From positions 1 to 64,000 of the forward strand of contig JARKNX010000222.1 of NCBI GenBank assembly GCA_029976025.1: 64,000 bases of DNA, given 5' to 3'. A program made the position numbers and the translations under genes. Numbering within the stretch: the first letter of the stretch is position 1; every line of letters starts with the position of its first letter. Of the stretch, positions 9,212 to 18,262 are shown one piece after another. The notes beneath the pieces are model-generated. The model did not search any database. It saw only the letters and a list, made by a program, of their open reading frames with translations, and was not told the DNA's origin. The DNA comes from Aggregatilineales bacterium. Its GTDB lineage: Bacteria; Chloroflexota; Anaerolineae; Aggregatilineales; Ch27.

Positions 9212-9703
9212 TTACTGCTGACTGATCCAGTCCACTTCGCCCGTCAATAGATAGCGGGTGCGACCATCCGATCCATTATAACCGTCATGGATAAAAATGT
9301 CCCAATCCAGCGAAAATTCTCCGAACGTCACGCTGCCCTGGCAGTACCCTACGCTGTAAGCCCCTTCAAGCGGCGGCAGCCCGCTGCTGTTCGGGCGGCA
9401 GTCGACCAGCGGCGAAAGCGTGCACAGGGTGGCCCGTTCGCTATACCAGTCATACACATCGCAACCGGAGACCTGGGTGGCGTACAGCCACTCTCCCGCG
9501 CCGTATCCCTGCTCGCGGTGCTCCAGCAATGTCGCCGGCGCGAAGAACGGAGGCTCCGCCGGAGAAAGGAGCGCAGCCAGCGGCCCCACAATGCGCGAGA
9601 TAATCAGGATCGCCGCGATTACGACAGCGCCAGCCGCTATGATAGCCAGCCACAGCGGAATCCGGGAAGGCCATCCCGGCGCGTCTTTTCCTTCATCGGC
9701 CAT
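9212..9703 (-). CDS. Single-pass membrane protein of unknown function
   Basis: 163 aa, not recognised. A short cytoplasmic N-terminus is followed by one strong hydrophobic helix (about 17-47) and then an extracytoplasmic domain of about 115 residues. That domain has several Cys (CDVYDWYSE, LCTLSP, VDCRPN, GYCQG) that could form disulfides outside the cell. The N-in/C-out topology is inferred from the charged N-terminus. It is the last gene of the minus-strand operon starting at alaX, 9 nt after its upstream neighbour and about 150 nt before ileS. No catalytic motif is visible. Confidence 0.75.
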   Translation of the reverse strand: MADEGKDAPGWPSRIPLWLAIIAAGAVVIAAILIISRIVGPLAALLSPAEPPFFAPATLLEHREQGYGAGEWLYATQVSGCDVYDWYSERATLCTLSPLVDCRPNSSGLPPLEGAYSVGYCQGSVTFGEFSLDWDIFIHDGYNGSDGRTRYLLTGEVDWISQQ

Positions 9704-9712
9704 AGCGGTTTC

Positions 9713-10168
9713 TCATTGCCCCCAGACGCGCTCCATGTCAATCAGGGTCTGGCCAGCGAAATCGCCCGTGCCCGGCTGGACGATGACCAGGGTGTACTGT
9801 GTCACGAAGAACGAAGAGCCATCGACCATGCAGCGGTAGGCAAAAGCGGGCGCCGAAGCCTCCCCTCCGGAATTATCCAGGCGGGTGCAGTTCTCGCCGC
9901 CAAGCTGCTGGACATAGAACTGCCCAACTTCCTCAGCCGGGCTGGTGCTCACATAACGCAGCCGATCATGGCCGGTCGCAAGCTGGGTATTGGCGACCTG
10001 CCGCGCGTCCGGATATATCACAACCGAAATAGGCATATTACGCGATGACTGAAAAGCGGAGTAGGCGATAACAGCCACGACCACGACGGCCACGACAATC
10101 CCGACCAGCAGCAGAATCCAGCGCAACAGTGGGCTGCGCCGGCCGCTCCCTTTGCCCTGTTCGCTCAT
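9713..10168 (-). CDS. Single-pass membrane protein of unknown function
   Basis: 151 aa, not recognised. A basic N-terminus (RRSPLLRW) precedes one membrane helix (about 15-36), and the remaining 115 residues are probably outside the cell. That part contains YPDARQV, a Gln-rich stretch EEVGQFYVQQLGG and two Cys. Its ATG overlaps the stop of the upstream TPR gene (ATGA at 10165-10168), so translation is likely coupled. The layout resembles the next gene downstream (N-terminal helix plus small exported domain), but the sequences show no clear similarity by eye. Confidence 0.75.
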   Translation of the reverse strand: MSEQGKGSGRRSPLLRWILLLVGIVVAVVVVAVIAYSAFQSSRNMPISVVIYPDARQVANTQLATGHDRLRYVSTSPAEEVGQFYVQQLGGENCTRLDNSGGEASAPAFAYRCMVDGSSFFVTQYTLVIVQPGTGDFAGQTLIDMERVWGQ

Positions 10169-10980
10169 AACGGCTCTTCCTCCAGAAGTCCCTGTATCGC
10201 TGTCATATCTGTCTGTAGCGCAGCGCCATAAGGCGTATGCCCAAAACGTTCCGCCTCAGCCTGCCATACCGCGAGTCCGGATTCGTACCTTGCCAGACGC
10301 CGGCGCAGAAGCTCCGCCTCAGCGCCATCTCCACACCGCCAGTTCAGGTAGGCGGCCATCAACGCGCGATGCGGCTCCAGCTCCAGCGCTGCGGCACGCT
10401 CAAGCGCCTGTACAGCCGCCTCAGGCTTCCCCGCAAGATACAGGGCGTAACCCAGGTCAGCAGCGATAGTTGGCTGGCCGCCGTCGCGCAGCGCCCGGGC
10501 TATCCATGTCGCCGCTTCGTCGAAATGCCCCATCACCAGCAGGGTGCGCCCCAGACCATAGGCTGAGTACGGCGCTCCCGGATCGGCTTCGACTGCTTCG
10601 CTCAGGATCGTTTCGCTCTCAGGCAGGCGGCCCAACTGGCGATATACGTTCCCGAGCAGCGTGTCGCGCGCCACATCCTGCCTGTGGGTCAGGCGATCTT
10701 CTTCCAGGGCGCGGGCTGCTTCTTCAAACTGGCCGCTCAGGTACAGCCGCTGCGCCCGGCGCACAGCCGGACTCTGCCGCCACATGCGCCACAGAATCGC
10801 GGCCTGTACCGCCACAAACAATGCAAAAAGAGCCAGGACAGGCCAGATTTGCAACTCAGGCGGCAGAACAAAAGTCAGCAGCACCAGGCCCAGCGCCGCC
10901 ATCGCCAGCGCCACCAGCAGGCGGCGCCAGCCCGGTGGAAGATCGCGCCAGGCAGCGCGCAGGTAATCACGCCAGGTCAT
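10165..10980 (-). CDS. Membrane-anchored tetratricopeptide-repeat protein
   Basis: 271 aa. Two adjacent hydrophobic helices lie at about 20-40 and 45-65. Helical repeats of TPR character follow from about 75: FEEAARALEEDR, LGNVYRQLGRLPESE, YSAYGLGRTLLVMGHFDEAA and LGYALYLAGKPEAA, each with the small-residue/aromatic spacing of TPR units. TPRs are protein-docking scaffolds, so an assembly role is inferred. It is the first of three adjacent membrane-TPR genes that look like diverged relatives. It begins 30 nt after the previous gene and overlaps the next by four bases. Confidence 0.82.
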   Translation of the reverse strand: MTWRDYLRAAWRDLPPGWRRLLVALAMAALGLVLLTFVLPPELQIWPVLALFALFVAVQAAILWRMWRQSPAVRRAQRLYLSGQFEEAARALEEDRLTHRQDVARDTLLGNVYRQLGRLPESETILSEAVEADPGAPYSAYGLGRTLLVMGHFDEAATWIARALRDGGQPTIAADLGYALYLAGKPEAAVQALERAAALELEPHRALMAAYLNWRCGDGAEAELLRRRLARYESGLAVWQAEAERFGHTPYGAALQTDMTAIQGLLEEEPL

Positions 10981-11010
10981 ACTGTCTCGATCCTCACTGT
11001 TGAGCGGGCC

Positions 11011-11889
11011 TCATCCCGTGTGCGCCGAATCGGCTTCGTACAGGGCGCTCTCGATTTCTTCGATCTCACGAGCCAGCCGCTGGCCGTACGAAGTGCCCTC
11101 CAACGCCGTCAGGCCGGACTTCCAACTCGCCAGCCCCTCCCGCGCGCTCACCATCCTGGCGGCGGTCCGGGCTGCTCGATGAGCATCTCCCCGTTCGGCG
11201 TACACGCTGATCAGGTGATAGTACACCCGGACGGCATACATCGCTGGCATGGGGTAGCGACTTGCCCTCTCAAAGGCTTCCACGGCGTCGGCATCTTCCC
11301 CGGCGTACAACTCCATGAATCCCAGTTCAGCCCAGATTGCGGCGGAATCTGGCTCCAGTTCAGCCGCCTGGCGGAGCGCTTCAGCCGCCGCATCGTATAC
11401 CGCCTGTATGCGATAGATCGTGCTGAGCGTGACATAAGCCGCTGATTCTTCGGGGTACAGCACCACGGCTCGATCGGCAGCCTGCTGCGCCTCAGCCAGT
11501 CGGCCGGCATAGGCGTAAACGCTGGCAAGCAGCATCAGCACATCCACCGTCTCTTTGCCCTCTTGAATGGACTGTTCCAGCAGAGGGATAGCCTCATCAA
11601 ACTTGAAGGCTTCAATCAGGCGGTATGCCTCACCATAGCCCGATCCCTGGCGCCGCGCCTGTGCACCTAACTGCAGCCCTGTTGTCACAAACCAGACCAG
11701 GAACATCGCCACAGCCAGCGCCAGCCCCAGGAGCGCCAGCAACGTCAGACCCGACGGCTCGCTTTCCTCGAGTGGACTCTGCCGGTTAATCAGATACTGC
11801 CCGAAAATCCCGCCGATGAAGAGCAGCACCCCCACAATCGCCAGCGCAGGCGGGATCCGCACCAGAATCGGCCTGAAGCGACGCGCCAT
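11011..11889 (-). CDS. Membrane-anchored tetratricopeptide-repeat protein
   Basis: 292 aa from the ATG at 11889, which has GGAGG six bases upstream; an alternative start at 11922 would overlap the upstream gene further. Two membrane helices (about 13-33 and 46-68) are followed by TPR-like repeats: FDEAIPLLEQSIQEGK, LASVYAYAGRLAEAQQAADR, YRIQAVYDAAAEALRQA, and LGFMELYAGEDADAVEAFER. The repeats are Ala/Glu-rich and probably face the cytoplasm. The start lies one base after the upstream stop (TGA-T-ATG), indicating coupling. It is probably a paralogue of its neighbours. Confidence 0.82.
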   Translation of the reverse strand: MARRFRPILVRIPPALAIVGVLLFIGGIFGQYLINRQSPLEESEPSGLTLLALLGLALAVAMFLVWFVTTGLQLGAQARRQGSGYGEAYRLIEAFKFDEAIPLLEQSIQEGKETVDVLMLLASVYAYAGRLAEAQQAADRAVVLYPEESAAYVTLSTIYRIQAVYDAAAEALRQAAELEPDSAAIWAELGFMELYAGEDADAVEAFERASRYPMPAMYAVRVYYHLISVYAERGDAHRAARTAARMVSAREGLASWKSGLTALEGTSYGQRLAREIEEIESALYEADSAHTG

Positions 11890-11890
11890 A

Positions 11891-12895
11891 TCATGCCTCC
11901 TCGTCGCTGCGGCGGTTGGCAAGGGCCTCCGGCCCGGCTCCCTGAGTTATCTGCTGAGCCAGGGCCACATCCGCCGCCAGCACAGCCCGCAGGGTTTGCG
12001 CCTGATCGCTCTGAAAAACGGTCTGCCACTCCTGCAAGCCGCGTTTTTCTTTCCTCAGCTTCTCCAGATGCAGCTCAGCCTCCTCCGGATGATCCATCCT
12101 TGCCGCGGCCCGCGCCATCCAGAGGTGAATCAGCAAGCGGTGCCGGCTGTCCGGCACACCGGCGTTGAGCGCCTCCTGCAAATGCTCTGCCGAATCGGCC
12201 CAGAGGCTCAGCCGATCCTCGATCATACCCAGATTATAGGGTATTACCCACTGATCCGGCTCCAGCCGGTAAGCCTGCCGGGCGAACTCCAGAGCCTCCG
12301 AATACTGCTGCTGCTGAAGGTATATCTCCGCCAGGCCGTTATAACCCAGGCTGGACTGCGGCTCCAGCTCGGTGATGCGCCGGTAGTCCCGGATCGCGCG
12401 GTTAAAGGCGCCTTTCAGCCGGTGCAGATCGCCCCGGAAGCGCAGATGTCCGGTGTCCTCCGGCTCAGCTTGAACCAGTTTATTCAGGATGTCAATCGCC
12501 TGATCGTACTCGCTCTTGCGCAGGTGGCGGATGGCGTCCTGATATTCCCGCCGCACATTGCGTCGGATGAGAAGCTGCGCGACAAACAGCCATCCCACCC
12601 CGGCCCCCAGAAACCACAACGCCGCCTGCGGCAGGAAGACGGCCAGCGCCAGGCCAATCAGCAGCGGCCCGATGAAAATCAGCAGAGTCCGGCGTTGAAG
12701 AGAATCAATCCGGTTGATGATTACGCCCGCCGATCCGAAGATCATGATCAGCAGCAGGAGATTCTGAACCGGGATAACCCAGGGCACTTCCGGGCCAACG
12801 GCCTGGAGCATCAGGCTGATAGTCCCGGTCAGCCCTATCAGCAGGAACAGCGCCACTGCATGATTCCACCCCAGCCATCTGACTATTCGCCCCAC
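11891..12895 (-). CDS. Polytopic membrane protein with tetratricopeptide repeats
   Basis: 334 aa. The first 120 residues hold about four hydrophobic segments (AVALFLLIGL, VIPVQNLLLLIMIFGSAGVI, TLLIFIGPLLIGLALAVFL, ALWFLGAGVGWLFVAQLL). TPR repeats follow: SEYDQAIDILNKLVQAEPED, LHRLKGAFNRAIRDYRR, LGYNGLAEIYLQQQQYSEAL, YNLGMIEDRLSLWADSAEHL. It has the largest membrane part of the three TPR genes. It may form the membrane base of a complex with the two downstream TPR proteins; that is inference from gene order only. Confidence 0.83.
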   Translation of the reverse strand: MGRIVRWLGWNHAVALFLLIGLTGTISLMLQAVGPEVPWVIPVQNLLLLIMIFGSAGVIINRIDSLQRRTLLIFIGPLLIGLALAVFLPQAALWFLGAGVGWLFVAQLLIRRNVRREYQDAIRHLRKSEYDQAIDILNKLVQAEPEDTGHLRFRGDLHRLKGAFNRAIRDYRRITELEPQSSLGYNGLAEIYLQQQQYSEALEFARQAYRLEPDQWVIPYNLGMIEDRLSLWADSAEHLQEALNAGVPDSRHRLLIHLWMARAAARMDHPEEAELHLEKLRKEKRGLQEWQTVFQSDQAQTLRAVLAADVALAQQITQGAGPEALANRRSDEEA

Positions 12896-12910
12896 AACAC
12901 TCCCCCTGCC

Positions 12911-13594
12911 CTAACGCATACGCGCATACTCTATCAGTTCAACTATGAGGTTTTCCTCCGGCAAGGTCCACCGCAGCGGAACGCCATACTCGTCGAAGTG
13001 TAGAGTCTGCCCTCCCATATCTGCCACTTCCAGAGCAAAAGCAGCAGCCTGATGCGGGCCGCCCGGGCCGGGCATAATTTCGCGCCGGATCAGCGCCGCC
13101 TGCATCCTGATCGTTGCAGGCCAGAGGGCGCCGTGCTGGATGCCGGGACAGATCAGGGTGAACGTCTGCTGACCGGCCCGCTGGTAGTCATACTGCATCC
13201 AGAGCAAATGCTCCGTGATCGTGTGCCAGCCATACACCTCGAAGTGGGCCGGCAGGATCATCTCCTGCTGCTGATCCTGATGGAGAACAGTCATATAGCG
13301 CGGCGCAAAACGATACTCGATCAGGTCGTCGCCACCTTCCGGCCAGCGCCAGTAAAAGACCATCTGCACCGGGCGGCCCGCCGGATCGCGCAGGAGATAA
13401 CACGCCGAGATCGGCGCCACGCCATCAAACAGAAGCTGGCTGCGCCAGACAGCGGCGCTATCGGGCAGGGTATGCAGAGTCCAGTATTCCTGAATCCGGG
13501 TCTGTTCGCCCTGCCGTATCTGGCGATAAAGGCCATACGCTTCCAGATGTTCGTCCGACTCAATCGGCGGCAGCATCTGCGCATCTTTGATCAT
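12911..13594 (-). CDS. Conserved-looking hypothetical protein
   Basis: 227 aa, not recognised, with no signal peptide or membrane helix. It has many aromatic and His residues (FYWRWPEGGDDL, FEVYGWHTITEHLLWMQYDYQ) and an alternating beta-strand pattern suggesting a compact cytosolic fold, perhaps a ligand-binding barrel. There is no clear active-site signature. Its ATG overlaps the alaX stop (ATGA at 13591-13594), so the two are probably translated together. Downstream, 15 nt separates it from the first TPR gene. Confidence 0.75.
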   Translation of the reverse strand: MIKDAQMLPPIESDEHLEAYGLYRQIRQGEQTRIQEYWTLHTLPDSAAVWRSQLLFDGVAPISACYLLRDPAGRPVQMVFYWRWPEGGDDLIEYRFAPRYMTVLHQDQQQEMILPAHFEVYGWHTITEHLLWMQYDYQRAGQQTFTLICPGIQHGALWPATIRMQAALIRREIMPGPGGPHQAAAFALEVADMGGQTLHFDEYGVPLRWTLPEENLIVELIEYARMR

Positions 13595-14319
13595 GAAGGG
13601 TGCGCCTGAAGTTCAACGTAAAGGCGCTTATTGATACCCCCCTTGCTGGTGTGATGCGGGATCCGGAGCGGCCCGACTTCGCCGGTTCGCGCCACGTGGG
13701 TGCCGCCGTCGGCCTGCAGATCAAGCCCCTCGATCTCCACGATGCGCACTTCGGTAATCCCCTCCGGCAGCAGGTTAATCTTGGTGCGAATCAGATCGGG
13801 GATGGCGAACGCCTCTTCGCGCGGCAGGCTGGCCACCCTGACAGGGCGGTTCGCCGCCACTTCCACGTTGATCTTGTCCTCAATCTCCCGCACCAGATCT
13901 GTAGATAGCCGCTCAAATTCGAAATCCATGCGGCCTCTGAGAGGCTCCATATTGCCGCCGGTAACGCTGGCTCCGTAGTCCCGCCAGACCACACCGCACA
14001 GGATATGCATCGCCGTGTGTGTCCGCATCAACTGGTAGCGGTGCTCCCAGTTCAAAGTCCCCCGCACCGCCGCGCCAGCGGCCGGCAGGCGCTCGCCTTC
14101 CAAAATATGCAGGACATCGCCGCCCACCTTCTTCACTTTGACAACCTCATACTGCTCGCCACCATCGGCCAACGTGCCACTGTCAAATGGCTGACCGCCG
14201 CCGCCGGGGTAAAAAATCGTGCGATCCAGAATAACCCCGTGCTCTGCCGGGTCAACACCAGTGACAATAGCCTCAAATTCGCGAAGATAGCTGTCTGTCT
14301 GGTATAGAAGTATGGTCAT
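13591..14319 (-). CDS. alaX: AlaX-type alanyl-tRNA editing protein
   Basis: A free-standing relative of the AlaRS editing domain that hydrolyses mischarged Ser- or Gly-tRNA-Ala. It is 242 aa from the ATG at 14319; a GTG one codon upstream is possible. The N-terminal barrel carries the family signature FYPGGGGQPFDSG (36-48). The editing domain has HTAMH (His101, His105), half of the zinc site. The second half, normally Cys-x3-His, reads DGGTH (Asp205, His209), so Asp replaces the Cys ligand. HVARTGEVG follows, as in the family. It heads the operon that runs to 9212 and is divergent from the EamA gene. Confidence 0.92.
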   Translation of the reverse strand: MTILLYQTDSYLREFEAIVTGVDPAEHGVILDRTIFYPGGGGQPFDSGTLADGGEQYEVVKVKKVGGDVLHILEGERLPAAGAAVRGTLNWEHRYQLMRTHTAMHILCGVVWRDYGASVTGGNMEPLRGRMDFEFERLSTDLVREIEDKINVEVAANRPVRVASLPREEAFAIPDLIRTKINLLPEGITEVRIVEIEGLDLQADGGTHVARTGEVGPLRIPHHTSKGGINKRLYVELQAHPS

Positions 14320-14489
14320 CACAGGTCCTATCGGGAACAGTCACAGGCATACTGGCTAGGATACCACACAAGCCCGGCATGGGGGTCTGACGTTCTCCGG
14401 AACAAAGCCGCTCCGGCAGCGTATACCGGACTTCAGGCCTCTTGCAGACAAAGTGCATATTTCACATAATGATAGGCACCGGGAATAAC

Positions 14490-15752
14490 ATGGGCTTGAC
14501 GATGAGCCAGCCTCCGGCCGATCTTTCTGTGACGCAAGACCCCGATGCGTCTACAGGCTCCTGGCGCCAACGGTTGTCGGGCCTACCAATACGTGCGTGG
14601 AGAACGATGAAATTCGCCAGCCGTCTTGTCTTTATTCTGTCTTTCATGTCTCCGGTCTTTCTGGGTTCGGCCCCGCTGTTTGGCAAGCTGGCGTACCAGG
14701 GCGGCTCCGACCCATTCACGGTCGCGGCTCTGCGCACGCTGATCGCGGCGGCGATCCTGTGGGCATTCTACGCAATCCTCTGGCGCAGATATCTCTATAT
14801 CTATCCGGCAGGCCTGCTGGGCTGCGTTGTCGTCGGGGCGGTGAATGGCATTGGCTCGCTGATGTACTACTCTGGCCTGAGCCTGCTCGACGCCAGCACA
14901 GCCCAGCTCCTCAATGGCACTTACGTGATCTTCGCCGTGGTCCTGGCCCGAATCGCCGGGCAGCAAATCACCACCCGCACGCTGGTGCGCGTCGGCATGG
15001 CCCTGTTCGCCATCCTGCTGATCACTGGACTCTCAGCCACTACCATCAACTGGCTGGGGGTGGGCCTGATGCTGGGGAATGCCATCATGTTTGCGGGCAC
15101 TGTCCTGCTCAGCCAGCGCGTCCTGTATGAGATGCCAGCCCGGACGGTAACGATCTACTCCCTGACCACGATGGCCGTAATCGTGATCATGGCTCGCCTG
15201 GCTTACGGATTCTACAATCCGGTGTGGTCCGTCACGCCGCAAGCCTGGTCGGCGATCATCGCGCTGGGCATCACGACTGCCCTGGCCCGCCTGACCATGT
15301 TCATCGGCGTCAAGGCGCTGGGCGGCCTGCAAACAACAACGCTCGCTATGACCGAGATCGGGGCGACTCTGCTGCTGGCTTTCATCTTCCTGGGCGATCG
15401 TCTGACCCTTGCCCAGTGGGTGGGCGTGGCTATCCTCGGGGCCAGCATCCTCCTGATGCGCGGCGAGGATCGCTCGGAAGCGGGCGCCGGTCACGGCATC
15501 GCACTGCCTAATATGGCCGGCCTGACCCTCTTTCACCAGATGGCTTTTGACCAGGCTTTCGGCAAGAGCGAAGTCGATATCTCTCCTGAAGAATTGCAGG
15601 CGATCCGGCGCATGATGGGGGCGTCCGCCGAACAGCCTCCGCCGCCTAAACCGCGCACCCTCCACGAGCTTCCGACAGCGCATCGCCCCGCCGAAAAGCC
15701 GGCTGCATCTTCATCGGCTGAGGTCGAGGCTACATCTCTCCAGACCCAGTAA
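14490..15752 (+). CDS. EamA/DMT-superfamily transporter
   Basis: A membrane exporter of the drug/metabolite transporter family; the substrate is unknown. About ten hydrophobic helices form two EamA repeats between residues 45 and 330. Typical pieces are SPVFLGSAPLFGKLAY, LRTLIAAAILW, LLNGTYVIFAVVLARI and, in the second half, TEIGATLLLAFIFLGDRL. A cytoplasmic N-terminus of about 40 residues and an unusual soluble C-terminal tail of about 85 residues, rich in Pro, Glu and Ala, flank the core. Start choice is uncertain: ATGs at 14469, 14490 and 14502 are in frame, none with a strong ribosome site. It is convergent with the next gene, with only 9 nt between stops. Confidence 0.88.
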   Translation: MGLTMSQPPADLSVTQDPDASTGSWRQRLSGLPIRAWRTMKFASRLVFILSFMSPVFLGSAPLFGKLAYQGGSDPFTVAALRTLIAAAILWAFYAILWRRYLYIYPAGLLGCVVVGAVNGIGSLMYYSGLSLLDASTAQLLNGTYVIFAVVLARIAGQQITTRTLVRVGMALFAILLITGLSATTINWLGVGLMLGNAIMFAGTVLLSQRVLYEMPARTVTIYSLTTMAVIVIMARLAYGFYNPVWSVTPQAWSAIIALGITTALARLTMFIGVKALGGLQTTTLAMTEIGATLLLAFIFLGDRLTLAQWVGVAILGASILLMRGEDRSEAGAGHGIALPNMAGLTLFHQMAFDQAFGKSEVDISPEELQAIRRMMGASAEQPPPPKPRTLHELPTAHRPAEKPAASSSAEVEATSLQTQ

Positions 15753-15761
15753 TGGCATCCT

Positions 15762-18209
15762 TTACCGTTCAATTGTGACGGTCCCCAGGCGAGCAGCCCG
15801 GCCATCCACGGTGCGGTCCGCCCCACTCACGGGCAAAGGCTCGCCCGTTCGCCAATCGTAGACGTTAACCCAGATCTCGTATATCCCGTCCGGCAGGTCG
15901 GGCGGCAGCTCCAGGCCGCGATTGTCGCGCACAGTCTCGCCCGGGCGCCAGGTATTCATCGGCCTGAACGCCCACTGAGGCGGGCCGTGCTGTTCAACCG
16001 CCGTCCCCTCCGGCCCGATCAGAAACACGCCGACGTTATAATCCAGCGCAGGCGTCTGCCGCGCCCGCCACAGCAGCGACAGGGGGATCGTCTCTCCCGG
16101 GCGGTACGCAGTTCGGGACGGGCCAGGCCCCGCATACGGGCCTTCACGTATCCGCGCCGGCGGCAGATCGACGCCAACCAGGTCTATATTCTCCCCAAAA
16201 GTGGCCTCTATCAGATGTTCCGGCCAGCGCATAGCCTGTTCCATCGGGGCGCAGGCATTCACGTCAAAAGCGATCAGGCGCGCTGTCTGGTCTGTTTCGA
16301 TGACCCGGGTCGGGAAATAATGTCGGGCCATATACCATTCTACTGGCCGCACTGTATAGCCCGTGAACGGCCCGCTGTTCTCCAGTATCCATACCCGTCC
16401 CGTATATTCCGGCAGGTTATCGAGGAAGATAGTATGGCGCGGCTCGATCAGGGCGTCGGGATTGGTGCTGGTGACGCGGGGCGGCTGAGCCGGGCTGGGT
16501 TGCTCGCCGGGGGAAAGCGGCAACGTATAAACCAGCGACCGGCCGCGGTAGGAATTCATTACATAGAGGCGGTACTCCGGGCTGGAAAGCACTACAATGT
16601 CTTCCGGCGGGACCGCCGTGTTCATCTCTTCGACAAGGTCGTGCAGCGCGGCAAAATCGCCCATATAGCCCGGATCGGCGTAGATGCTGCGCAGCCCGCT
16701 GTAAAACACGACAGGGGTGACGATCAGCGCGGCTCCACCGGCCAGCAGCACTGCGCGCCAGGCCAGCGCGCGCCGCAGCCCCGCCCATGCCAGAATCCCC
16801 CCAGACGCCAGCAACACTCCCGCGCCCAGAGGCAGCCACAGCCCCGCCGATGAAGCCCGCACCCAGGCGAAATCAAGCGTGTTAGATGCCAGCAAAGACG
16901 GCGTTACCACGAGCGGCGTATGCTCAGGAATCCACACGCCGCCTTCCCAGGCAATCACTCCCCGTCGGCTCAGCTCGGCGAAGTAAGCGGGCTGGCGGAT
17001 CAGGACGCCGTTGAGCTGCGCCCAGATGCTGAGGGCGACGATGCCCATAGCGCCGGCCCGGGCTAATCGAGAAGCGCGCGGCCCGGCCGCCGCCTCCAGA
17101 GCAGGCAGGACGGCCAGCATAGCGAACGGCGTGACCGGCATCAGGTAACGCGGTCCCCAGCTCAATCCAGCGAACCAGTTCTCATGCCGCAAGACTGCGT
17201 AGCCCGCGATGTAGACACCTGCAGCTACAAGCGGCACCAGCCCCTGCCGTACCCGCTGATGGCGCAGCAGCATCCAGATTCCGGGGAGGCCGAGCAATAA
17301 CACCGGCGCAAAAGCGATCAGGCTACGCCCCGGGCTGAACAGATAGCTGAGCAGGGCGTAAAGCATAAATGGCAGCTTCCCCTGCATCTCTGCCAGGCGG
17401 ATGATCACATTGTAGCGCGCCAGAAATATCCTGTTCAGCAGCAGAATCGACACCACAATCAGCAGTGCAACAGCAGCCCCGATCAGCAGGAGGCGCAGCA
17501 CCTGCCGCCGGTTCAGGCGGCCGGCGGATTCGGGCCAGATCAGCAGGACAAAGACGGGGATGCTGAACAGCGCAGCTTCTTTAGTCAGCAGGGCCATCAG
17601 GAACAGTATGGCGAAGCCGATCAGCCATCCCCACCCCGCCCGCCGCCAGCGCAATCGCCGCCACCGTTCCAGACACAGCGCCGCGCTGAACAACAGGAAC
17701 ATCGCCAGCGGCTCACGGAAGAACAGCTTGCTGTAAGGCCAGACCAGAGTGCCCAGACCAAGAATGAGCGCGGCGGCCAGGCTGACGGATGCAGAGTAGG
17801 CCAGCGCCCGTGCAAACAGGAAGAACACAGCCCCCGTAGCAGCGCAGACCAGGATATTGAACAACCACACAGCGTGCATCATCCCCACGCCGGGCAGGCG
17901 CTCCGCCAGAGCGAACAGCGGCGTCGCCAGCGCCATCTGCATCGGCTCAGCATCCACCAGCGGCATATGCGGCTGCTGACCGATGTCATAGTCGCGGATG
18001 GTGCGCTGATCCAGCATCGTCGTAATCTGCGTATTGCCCCGCCGCACCATCCCCTGCACGCCGTCGAAAAGGAGGAGTTCATCATTGCTGATGGGCAACC
18101 CGCTGTACGTCAGCCAGTAACAGCCGGCCAGAAGCAGCATCACCCCCAGAGCCAGCAGCACATTACGGGGGGTCAGCAGCGGTTCGGGCGGAGGAGACGT
18201 ATGCGCCAT
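15762..18209 (-). CDS. GT39-like polytopic membrane glycosyltransferase
   Basis: 815 aa. A short N-terminus is followed by about ten to twelve hydrophobic helices to residue 530. The first loop contains ISNDELLLFDG and later VDAEPMQ, an acidic loop like the catalytic Asp/Glu loop of GT-C enzymes (dolichol- or undecaprenyl-phosphate-mannose type). A region HENWFAGLSWGPRYLMPV before the late helices is common in this family in Chloroflexota. The C-terminal 280 residues are soluble and probably extracytoplasmic, ending in a beta-rich part (GIYEIWVNVYDWRTGEPLPV). Predicted role: sugar transfer from a lipid carrier to a surface polymer; donor and acceptor are unknown. Confidence 0.8.
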   Translation of the reverse strand: MAHTSPPPEPLLTPRNVLLALGVMLLLAGCYWLTYSGLPISNDELLLFDGVQGMVRRGNTQITTMLDQRTIRDYDIGQQPHMPLVDAEPMQMALATPLFALAERLPGVGMMHAVWLFNILVCAATGAVFFLFARALAYSASVSLAAALILGLGTLVWPYSKLFFREPLAMFLLFSAALCLERWRRLRWRRAGWGWLIGFAILFLMALLTKEAALFSIPVFVLLIWPESAGRLNRRQVLRLLLIGAAVALLIVVSILLLNRIFLARYNVIIRLAEMQGKLPFMLYALLSYLFSPGRSLIAFAPVLLLGLPGIWMLLRHQRVRQGLVPLVAAGVYIAGYAVLRHENWFAGLSWGPRYLMPVTPFAMLAVLPALEAAAGPRASRLARAGAMGIVALSIWAQLNGVLIRQPAYFAELSRRGVIAWEGGVWIPEHTPLVVTPSLLASNTLDFAWVRASSAGLWLPLGAGVLLASGGILAWAGLRRALAWRAVLLAGGAALIVTPVVFYSGLRSIYADPGYMGDFAALHDLVEEMNTAVPPEDIVVLSSPEYRLYVMNSYRGRSLVYTLPLSPGEQPSPAQPPRVTSTNPDALIEPRHTIFLDNLPEYTGRVWILENSGPFTGYTVRPVEWYMARHYFPTRVIETDQTARLIAFDVNACAPMEQAMRWPEHLIEATFGENIDLVGVDLPPARIREGPYAGPGPSRTAYRPGETIPLSLLWRARQTPALDYNVGVFLIGPEGTAVEQHGPPQWAFRPMNTWRPGETVRDNRGLELPPDLPDGIYEIWVNVYDWRTGEPLPVSGADRTVDGRAARLGTVTIER

Positions 18210-18262
18210 ACAGTCCCTGGCGAAGCAAACAGCAGGGGAAAATCAGCGGTGCAGGAGTCAGA

